A stretch of 6,651 nt of DNA from Candidatus Omnitrophota bacterium. Lineage in GTDB: Bacteria > Omnitrophota > Omnitrophia > Omnitrophales > JACROU01. Positions 1-4,921 of this stretch are shown in pieces. Location of the stretch: positions 1 through 6,651 of the forward strand of contig JACQQR010000097.1 in the NCBI GenBank assembly GCA_016206875.1, given 5' to 3'. Below the pieces are notes generated by a model. The model saw nothing but the letters and a program-made list of their open reading frames with translations. It was not told the DNA's origin and did no database searches. A program made the position numbers and the translations under genes. Every line of letters begins with the position of its first letter. Positions within the stretch are counted from its first letter, which is position 1.

Positions 1-273
1 ATCGTAATAAGAAACAAAATATTCCACGGCGTTATGCGGGAAATATTCCTAGAGTTCAGAATAGAGTTGGGCCGCAAGTGTTTTGTTGTGAGAAATGACT
101 AAAGTAGGCCGGCCTATTTGCTGAATGATATTGGCCATGGTGAATGTTTTCCCCGAACCGGTGACGCCAAGCAGCACTTGTTCTTTTTTATTTTCGCGAA
201 GGCCGGCCACCAACTTTTCGATGGCCTGGGGCTGATCGCCCTGGGGGCTAAACGGAGAGATAAGTTGGAACAT
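1..273 (-). pseudogene. uvrB: UvrB excinuclease subunit, 5' end only, interrupted by an in-frame TAG
   Basis: UvrB is the ATP-dependent damage-verifying subunit of the UvrABC nucleotide excision repair nuclease and acts in the cytoplasm. The first 74 residues are a clear UvrB N-terminus: MFQLISPFSPQGDQPQAIEK, Walker A GVTGSGKT at residues 36-43, and the conserved SHNKTLAAQLYSE. The codon at 51-49 then reads TAG. The same frame continues to the window edge as EYFPHNAVEYFVSYYD, which is the next conserved UvrB block, so this is a nonsense codon with no frameshift. It sits where the family usually has Lys or Arg, one base from AAG. The ATG at 273-271 matches the usual UvrB start, but directly upstream is a 7-bp repeat array with no Shine-Dalgarno. 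The rest of the gene (full length about 670 residues) lies outside the window. It could be a true pseudogene, a sequencing or assembly error, or a readthrough or recoded codon. The family call is secure; the status is not. Confidence 0.88.
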
Positions 274-274
274 A

Positions 275-356
275 GCGTACGGCGTATGGCGTACAGCGTA
301 CGGCGTGCAGCGTATTCAAGTAGTTACGCTGTACGCCGTACGCTGTACGCCATACG
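275..356. repeat. 7-bp-periodic inverted repeat between nadC and uvrB
   Basis: The left side (275-314) is about 5.7 tandem copies of a degenerate heptamer near GCGTACG (variants GCGTATG, GCGTACA, GCGTGCA). The right side (326-356) is the complementary heptamer array, with units ACGCTGT, ACGCCGT, ACGCTGT and ACGCCAT. Bases 283-314 and 325-356 form 32-base arms that pair at all but one position around the 10-base loop 315-324, giving a very stable hairpin. The array fills nearly the whole gap between the nadC stop and the uvrB ATG. No T-run follows the hairpin on the minus strand, so it does not look like a standard intrinsic terminator. It could slow transcription or protect nadC mRNA from 3' decay, which is inference. 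A degenerate relative lies before cimA at 6494-6517. Confidence 0.9.
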
Positions 357-358
357 AA

Positions 359-1330
359 TTAAGTCACCTCCAAACTAAAATCAATCGTGGGGGCCGAGTG
401 CGTGATGGCCCCTACAGAAATGCGGTCGACGCCTGTTTGTGCGATTTCTCGCACCCTCTTGAGCTTCACGCCACCGGACGCTTCTACAAGCGGACGGGTG
501 ACGGAATCTGCTTTGCACAATCGGTTCACCCATACCACGGCTTTCCGTATATCAGGCAGCGAAAAATTATCGAGCAATATAACGCTGGGGCGGAAAGAAA
601 GCGCCCAGGGGATTTCCCGGATTGCATCCACTTCCACAATAAAAGGCCGGCTCTTATCGCGTTTTTGGCGCATGCGGCGAGCCGCTTGGCGGTCGAGCCG
701 GTGGCCCATAAGCCTCATCGCTTCTTTGTGATTGTCCTTCAGCATGTATTGATCGTACAGGCCTTGCCGGTGTGCGTGACCGCCGCCGCACTCCACGGCA
801 TATTTCTCGAATACGCGAAGGCCGGGCGTAGTTTTACGAGTGGCCAAAATTTCTACAGGATAAGGCCGGACGCGTTTTACAAATTCATGAGTGAGGGTGG
901 CAATGCCTGACAAGTGGGCCAGATAATTAACCGCCACCCGCTCGCCGGCTAGGATAGAGCGGGCAGGGCCGGAAATCACGGCGACGCGCTCTCCGGCTTC
1001 CGCTGCGGAAGCGTCTTTTTTGAGAAGTTTCACACGCACTGTTGAATCCAAAATTTTGAATATTTTAGGGAGCAAAAAAAGGCCTGCCAGAACGCAAGCC
1101 TCGCGGACTACCAATTGGGCCTTCATGTCCCAATCTTTGGGCACAATCAGACGCGTCGTGATGTCACCAGTACCTATATCTTCGCGAAGCGCTTGGCGGA
1201 TATTTTTTGCTGTCATTCCCGTTTCTGTCATTCCCGCGAAAGCGGGAATCCAGTGTCTTTGTTTTTTCGAAACATCTAAGTCACTGGATTCCCGCTTTCG
1301 CGGGAATGACAATGCTTTTTTCTTACCCAT
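359..1330 (-). CDS. nadC: Nicotinate-nucleotide pyrophosphorylase (quinolinate phosphoribosyltransferase) with repeat-derived N-terminal insertion
   Basis: This enzyme converts quinolinate and PRPP to nicotinate mononucleotide, CO2 and diphosphate in de novo NAD synthesis. Counting from the internal Met at 1216 (a 285-residue core of normal length), the visible marks are REDIGTGDITT (11-21), ATRKTTPGLR (125-134), GGGHAHR (144-150), ILLDNF (213-218), EASGGV (245-250) and TGVDRISVGA (261-270). Together they are diagnostic for the family. No nadA or nadB is in the window. I chose the ATG at 1330-1328: it overlaps the rluB stop by 8 bp (ATGGGTAA), a geometry that suggests translational coupling. 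From there 35 codons (residues 7-41) come from a palindromic repeat and read SFPRKRES and WIPAFAGMT. Removing them gives MGKKKAKNIRQAL, a plausible original N-terminus. If translation instead starts at ATG 1231 or 1216, the insertion is mostly leader. Stop is TAA. Family is certain; start is moderately sure. Confidence 0.93.
   Translation of the reverse strand: MGKKKALSFPRKRESSDLDVSKKQRHWIPAFAGMTETGMTAKNIRQALREDIGTGDITTRLIVPKDWDMKAQLVVREACVLAGLFLLPKIFKILDSTVRVKLLKKDASAAEAGERVAVISGPARSILAGERVAVNYLAHLSGIATLTHEFVKRVRPYPVEILATRKTTPGLRVFEKYAVECGGGHAHRQGLYDQYMLKDNHKEAMRLMGHRLDRQAARRMRQKRDKSRPFIVEVDAIREIPWALSFRPSVILLDNFSLPDIRKAVVWVNRLCKADSVTRPLVEASGGVKLKRVREIAQTGVDRISVGAITHSAPTIDFSLEVT
1226..1311. 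repeat. Family A inverted-repeat element (86 bp) in the 5' coding end of nadC
   Basis: Two perfect 30-base inverted arms (1226-1255 and 1282-1311) flank a 26-base spacer. Each arm is itself a palindrome with an ATTCCC-N8-GGGAAT core, extended by CCAGTG on the inner side. A partial extra copy, TGTCATTCCCG, sits at 1211-1221. The insertion appears to be 1208-1312 (105 bp, 35 codons) bounded by a repeated GCA (1313-1315 and 1208-1210), possibly a 3-bp target duplication. The core matches the Neisseria dRS3 consensus as I remember it. The paired layout resembles REP/BIME elements mobilised by a Y1 (RAYT) transposase, but no such gene is present here. Confidence 0.92.
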
Positions 1331-2075
1331 TTTTTTCTCTAATCGTTACGGAAACAGCTAATCCTGTGATTTTTTTTAACTCATGAATTTCGCCTGGGCT
1401 GAGCAGCCGCCACTTGCCTTCTTGCAAGTTTCCGATCTCAATGGGACCGATAGAAATCCGGTGTAGGAATTTTACTTCATAGCCGATTGCCTCCAGCATC
1501 CGGCGAATTTGGCGCTTTTTGCCTTCCATCAATTCAAACTCCAGTTCAGAACGCTGATTTCCTACGGAAAGAATTTTCATTCTGCACGGAAGGGTCCGGC
1601 CCTCTTCAAGAACAATTCCGCGCTCCAATTTCCCCTCATCCTCAGGCCGGAATGCCCCTTTAATTTCCACCCGGTACATTTTGGGCACTTTGTAGCGCGG
1701 ATGAATGAGCCGGTTGGCCAGCTCGCCGTCATTGGTCAAAAGCAATAAACCCGTAGAATCTTTATCGAGACGGCCGACAGGATAAACGCGCCCGAGTTTT
1801 GGCGGCAGCCACTGAGAAAGTGTGTTGCGTGAATGCGGATCAGCCAGCGTAGTCATGACCCCGCGCGGCTTATTGAAAGCGGCATAGGTGAGCCGCTCAG
1901 GCCGAACACGCTTGCCTTCCACTTCAATCTTGTCCGCCATCGGATCCACAAGCGTCACTACGTTGGTCACAATATGCCCGTTGACGGAAATACTACCCAG
2001 CCGAATCCACTCCTCCGCTCGCCGCCGGCTCGCCACACCCGCATGCGCCAAATATTTTGCCAAGCGCTGTTTCAT
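1323..2075 (-). CDS. rluB: 23S rRNA pseudouridine synthase, RsuA/RluB family
   Basis: Members convert a specific rRNA uridine to pseudouridine; RluB acts on U2605 of 23S rRNA (E. coli numbering), while RsuA and RluE/RluF relatives modify other sites. The 250-residue product has an N-terminal S4-type RNA-binding domain (MKQRLAKYLAHAGVASRRRA, continuing to about residue 60) and then the synthase domain. That domain carries FNKPRGVMTT (68-77), the catalytic-aspartate motif GRLDKDSTGLLLLTNDGEL (Asp104), and the C-terminal EGKKRQIRRML (184-194). The ATG at 2075 starts the conserved S4 domain and has a weak GGGA about 6 bases upstream. An in-frame TTG at 2111 would add 12 unconserved residues and is less likely. 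The gene starts 36 bp after the valS stop and its TAA overlaps the nadC ATG, so it lies inside the run. The subfamily (RluB rather than RsuA or RluE) is inferred from overall resemblance. Confidence 0.92.
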   Translation of the reverse strand: MKQRLAKYLAHAGVASRRRAEEWIRLGSISVNGHIVTNVVTLVDPMADKIEVEGKRVRPERLTYAAFNKPRGVMTTLADPHSRNTLSQWLPPKLGRVYPVGRLDKDSTGLLLLTNDGELANRLIHPRYKVPKMYRVEIKGAFRPEDEGKLERGIVLEEGRTLPCRMKILSVGNQRSELEFELMEGKKRQIRRMLEAIGYEVKFLHRISIGPIEIGNLQEGKWRLLSPGEIHELKKITGLAVSVTIREKNG

Positions 2076-2111
2076 TTTATTCCCATCTTCTAAACGGTTA
2101 CCTATTAACAA

Positions 2112-4805
2112 TCATCCTAATTCTGCCAAGGCTTTTTGTTCTTGCTGGAAGTGGGTAAGTTTTTTTTTGGAATCTTGCAGTTTGTCGGTTTCGGCTTGGT
2201 AGACGGCTTCGGGGGCGCGGGTTTTGAAGTCGGCATTGGCTAGTTTGGATTCAAGGGTGCGGATGTAGGATTCGAGTTTGGTGATATTGCCGGCAATGGT
2301 TTTTTTGCGTTTGGTGATATCGATATCTTGCTTGGCATTAATATAAACAATGGCGCCGCTCACCAGCCCTGCTTTCAAATATCCTTTGGGAGATGACTGG
2401 AAAAGCACGGCATCGGCTTGTACCAAGAGTTTGATTTCCTCACCCAGTTCACGCACCGTTCCCATCTCCGATTCGATCACAACATGAATCCCCTTTTTGG
2501 GATCGATTTCGTGTTCGGCACGAAAATTTCGAAGAAGCGAAACGATCTCCTTTAACAGACGGGCCTTTCGAAGCGGGGCCTCTTGCCCTTTGACGGGATC
2601 CGCTTTGGGCCACGGGGCAGTCATGATGGTCTCACCCAGCGGCTTTTTGGATATGGGCTTAATTTTTTGCCACAACTCTTCGGTTTGAAACGGCATCAGC
2701 GGATGGAGTAAACGCAAACTTTTTTCCAGCACGTGCAGTAATACTTTTTCTGACGACTGACGACTGACGACTGACGACTTGGTCAGTTCAATATACCAAT
2801 CGCAGAAATCATGCCAGAAAAAGTGGTACAGCACCGAGCAGGCATCGTTGAAGCGGTACGACTCCAACGCGCGGTTGACTTCTTCAATACTTTGGTTGAG
2901 AGCCGCCACAATCCACTGGTCGACCCAGCCCAATTTTGCGATTTCTGCATCCGACAAATCAAAACTTTCGAAGGATTCTTTTTTTAAATTCAGAAAAGCA
3001 AACCGGCAGGCATTCCAAATCTTGTTGGCAAAGTTGCGGCCGATTTCAAATTTTTCGCTCGAAAGAAATGCGTCCTGCCCCGCGCCGGTAATCATCATCA
3101 AACTGAAGCGAAGCGCGTCGGCACCCACATGCTCAATCACATCCAGCGGATCGATGATATTGCCGAGCGACTTCGACATTTTCGCGCCGGTTTCGGTGCG
3201 AATGGTGCCGTGAATATTCACCGTGCTAAACGGCGGCTCTTTCATGAACTCCGAGCCCGCCATAATCATGCGCGCCACCCAGAAGAAAATGATTTCAGAC
3301 GCCGTCACCAAATCCGTGGTGGGATAAAAATACGAGAGATCTTTCGTTTTCTGGGGCCAGCCGAGCGTGGAAAACGGCCAGAGCCATGAGGAGAACCACG
3401 TGTCGAGCACGTCTTCGTCTTGGCGAAGATTTGTTGAGCCGCAGGAAGGGCATGCAGCAGGAGTTTCGCGCGAGACGATGGGTGGGCAATTCCCACCCTC
3501 ACCCTTAATCCCTCTCCCTCCCGGAGGGAGAGGGGCATTGCCCTCGCAATACCACACCGGAATGCGGTGTCCCCACCAAATTTGGCGCGAGATGCACCAG
3601 TCACGTATGCCGTCCATCCAGTTTAAATACACCTTGGTCCAGCGGTCCGGCACAAAATTCACTTTGCCTTCGCGCACAATAGAGGCAGCCTTATCGGCCA
3701 GCGGGCGCATTTTCACAAACCATTGTTTGGAAAAATAGGGCTCGATCACCGTGTGACAGCGGTAGCAATGCCCCACGGCATGAAGGTGACTTACTTTTTT
3801 GACGAGCAGGCCTTCGGCTTCTAAATCCTCGACGATTTGCTTGCGGGCATTGAACCGATCCATGCCCGCATACTTGCCGCCCTTTTCGTTCATCCGCCCG
3901 TCGGGATGCATCACATTAATAAATTCCAAATTGTGGCGCTTGCCCATTTCAAAATCGTTGGGATCATGTGCGGGAGTCACCTTGACAAGCCCGGAGCCAA
4001 AATCCGGATCCACGAATTCATCCTGAATCACGGCCAGCTCGCGGCCCACGAGCGGCAATATCAATTTTTCTTTTGCTAGATGATGATAGCGCTCGTCTTT
4101 TGGATTCACGGCAACTGCCGTGTCCCCCAGCATCGTCTCCGGCCGCGTCGTAGCGATGGTGACATGTTCGCCGGCTCTCCCCTTCACCGGATATTGAATG
4201 TAATAAAGCATGCCCTCCATTTCTTTATGCGGCGCTTCTTCGTCCGAAAGCGCCGTGTGGCAGCGCGGGCACCAATTGATGATGTAATGGCCTTGATAAA
4301 TCAGCCCTTTTTCGTAGAGCGTGACGAACGCCTCGCGCACCGCGCGCGACAGCCCCTCATCCATGGTGAATCGCTCGCGCGACCAATCGCAAGAGGAGCC
4401 CAGCCGACGCAGCTGGCGCACAATCGTTGAACCATGCTCTTCTTTCCACTTCCAAACTTGTTTCAAGAATTCTTCGCGAGAAAAATCGTGGCGGGTTTTT
4501 CCTTCTTTGGCCAGGCGCTTCTCCACCACATTTTGCGTGGCGATACCGGCGTGGTCAGTGCCCGGCACCCAAAGCGTAGGCTCGCCCATCATGCGGTGCC
4601 AGCGGACCAAAATATCCTGAATCGTGTTGTTGAGCGCATGCCCCATGTGCAAAATGCCCGTCACATTCGGCGGAGGAATCACCACCACATAAGGCTTTTT
4701 TCGGGGATCTATTTTGGGTTGGAAATATCCGGAGCGCTCCCAAATCTCATACCACTTCGTCTCCACTTCGCGGGGATTGTAAGTTTTGTCGAGTTCGATT
4801 TTCAT
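2112..4805 (-). CDS. valS: Valyl-tRNA synthetase with two repeat-derived in-frame insertions
   Basis: This class I enzyme charges tRNA-Val with valine in the cytoplasm and edits mischarged threonine. The 897 residues are within the family range. Visible parts are the HIGH-type motif PPPNVTGILHMGH (45-56), VPGTDHAGIATQ (80-91), a CP1 editing domain with TTRPETMLGD (219-228), and the catalytic core with DEDVLDTWFSS (463-473). They continue with KMSKS (542-546), the anticodon-binding helical domain with HDFCDWYIEL (665-674), LLHPLMPFQTEELW (699-712), and the C-terminal coiled-coil tRNA arm (about 830-895). Cys pairs at 179/182, 347/350 and 452/455 suggest zinc knuckles. There are two oddities. 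Residues about 422-438 (PLPPGGRGIKGEG) come from a GC-rich palindromic repeat and appear to split a C-x2-C pair (C420 and C440). Residues 677-685 (SSVVSRQSS) come from a 7-bp tandem repeat in a variable loop. All catalytic motifs are intact, so the gene looks functional. Stop is TGA. Confidence 0.97.
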   Translation of the reverse strand: MKIELDKTYNPREVETKWYEIWERSGYFQPKIDPRKKPYVVVIPPPNVTGILHMGHALNNTIQDILVRWHRMMGEPTLWVPGTDHAGIATQNVVEKRLAKEGKTRHDFSREEFLKQVWKWKEEHGSTIVRQLRRLGSSCDWSRERFTMDEGLSRAVREAFVTLYEKGLIYQGHYIINWCPRCHTALSDEEAPHKEMEGMLYYIQYPVKGRAGEHVTIATTRPETMLGDTAVAVNPKDERYHHLAKEKLILPLVGRELAVIQDEFVDPDFGSGLVKVTPAHDPNDFEMGKRHNLEFINVMHPDGRMNEKGGKYAGMDRFNARKQIVEDLEAEGLLVKKVSHLHAVGHCYRCHTVIEPYFSKQWFVKMRPLADKAASIVREGKVNFVPDRWTKVYLNWMDGIRDWCISRQIWWGHRIPVWYCEGNAPLPPGGRGIKGEGGNCPPIVSRETPAACPSCGSTNLRQDEDVLDTWFSSWLWPFSTLGWPQKTKDLSYFYPTTDLVTASEIIFFWVARMIMAGSEFMKEPPFSTVNIHGTIRTETGAKMSKSLGNIIDPLDVIEHVGADALRFSLMMITGAGQDAFLSSEKFEIGRNFANKIWNACRFAFLNLKKESFESFDLSDAEIAKLGWVDQWIVAALNQSIEEVNRALESYRFNDACSVLYHFFWHDFCDWYIELTKSSVVSRQSSEKVLLHVLEKSLRLLHPLMPFQTEELWQKIKPISKKPLGETIMTAPWPKADPVKGQEAPLRKARLLKEIVSLLRNFRAEHEIDPKKGIHVVIESEMGTVRELGEEIKLLVQADAVLFQSSPKGYLKAGLVSGAIVYINAKQDIDITKRKKTIAGNITKLESYIRTLESKLANADFKTRAPEAVYQAETDKLQDSKKKLTHFQQEQKALAELG
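2751..2778. repeat. Heptanucleotide tandem repeat TGACGAC x4 inside valS
   Basis: Four exact head-to-tail copies of the 7-mer TGACGAC occupy 28 bp. Read on the coding strand they give SSVVSRQSS (valS residues 677-685). This falls between the conserved FCDWYIEL and LLHPLMPF blocks, where valyl-tRNA synthetases vary in sequence and length. Three units make 21 bp (seven codons), so gain or loss of three units keeps the frame, whereas one or two would frameshift an essential gene. Confidence 0.95.
3492..3542. repeat. Family C GC-rich palindromic repeat inserted in valS
   Basis: Within this 51-bp stretch, 3510-3521 (CCCTCTCCCTCC) and 3523-3534 (GGAGGGAGAGGG) are perfect 12-base inverted arms around one C. 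It encodes 17 residues (valS 422-438) that I do not expect in other ValS proteins. Removing 51 bp restores WYCENC, a C-x2-C pair of the kind seen in zinc-bearing ValS relatives; the exact boundaries are inferred. A second short inverted repeat, GGGTGGG/CCCACCC, straddles the 5' plus-strand edge (3480-3486 and 3492-3498). Repeats of this look (CCCTCACCC...CCCTCTCCC...GGGAGAGGG) are scattered through many bacterial genomes. Confidence 0.8.
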
Positions 4806-4813
4806 ACCTACCT
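4806..4813 (-). promoter_or_regulatory. valS ribosome-binding site
   Basis: On the minus strand the bases just before the valS ATG read AGGTAGGT. The upstream AGGT lies 4 bases from the ATG, which is workable spacing, and its first A is the terminal base of the family A repeat at 4813-4842. The RBS therefore abuts a stable hairpin, which could affect initiation (inference). Confidence 0.6.
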
Positions 4814-4842
4814 GTCATTCCCGCGAAAGCGGGAATCCAGTG
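4813..4842. repeat. Family A palindromic repeat, single copy upstream of valS
   Basis: This 30-bp copy is identical to the left arms at 1226-1255 and 6565-6594: the ATTCCC-N8-GGGAAT palindrome with the CCAGTG extension. It lies in the cimA-valS gap and ends 7 bases before the valS ATG. Its usual inverted partner is replaced by the modified copy at 4883-4910. Confidence 0.92.
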
Positions 4843-4882
4843 ACTTTTTAGAATTAAATCTTTGCAAAATGACCTGATTGCC

Positions 4883-4910
4883 TGTCATTCCCGCGAAAGC
4901 GGGAATGACA
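4883..4910. repeat. Family A palindrome, symmetric form, just after cimA
   Basis: The 12-base arms TGTCATTCCCGC and GCGGGAATGACA pair perfectly around GAAA (TTTC on the minus strand), giving a 12-bp stem with a tetraloop. It lacks the CCAGTG half found in other copies. It begins 11 bases after the cimA stop on the minus strand. No T-run follows, so I do not call it a Rho-independent terminator; a role in 3'-end stability or attenuation between cimA and valS is possible. Confidence 0.9.
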
Positions 4911-4921
4911 AACTCAATGAA

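Noticed and set aside
283..356. Terminator between nadC and uvrB
   Set aside because: The hairpin is very stable but lacks a trailing T-run, and its 7-bp periodicity marks it as a repeat array.
275..356. CRISPR array
   Set aside because: The units are 7 bp, contiguous and degenerate, with no spacers and no cas genes nearby.
305..910. 201-residue open frame on the plus strand
   Set aside because: It runs antisense through nadC, begins in the heptamer repeat, and its translation shows no recognisable domain; it is a shadow of the real gene.
2076..2111. TTG start at 2111 extending the pseudouridine synthase by 12 residues
   Set aside because: The added residues are not part of the conserved S4 domain. 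The ATG at 2075 begins exactly where the family does and has a weak ribosome-binding site.
4883..4910. Rho-independent terminator after cimA
   Set aside because: The stem is strong but no T-run follows on the minus strand, and the same palindrome occurs elsewhere in the window as a dispersed repeat, including inside nadC.
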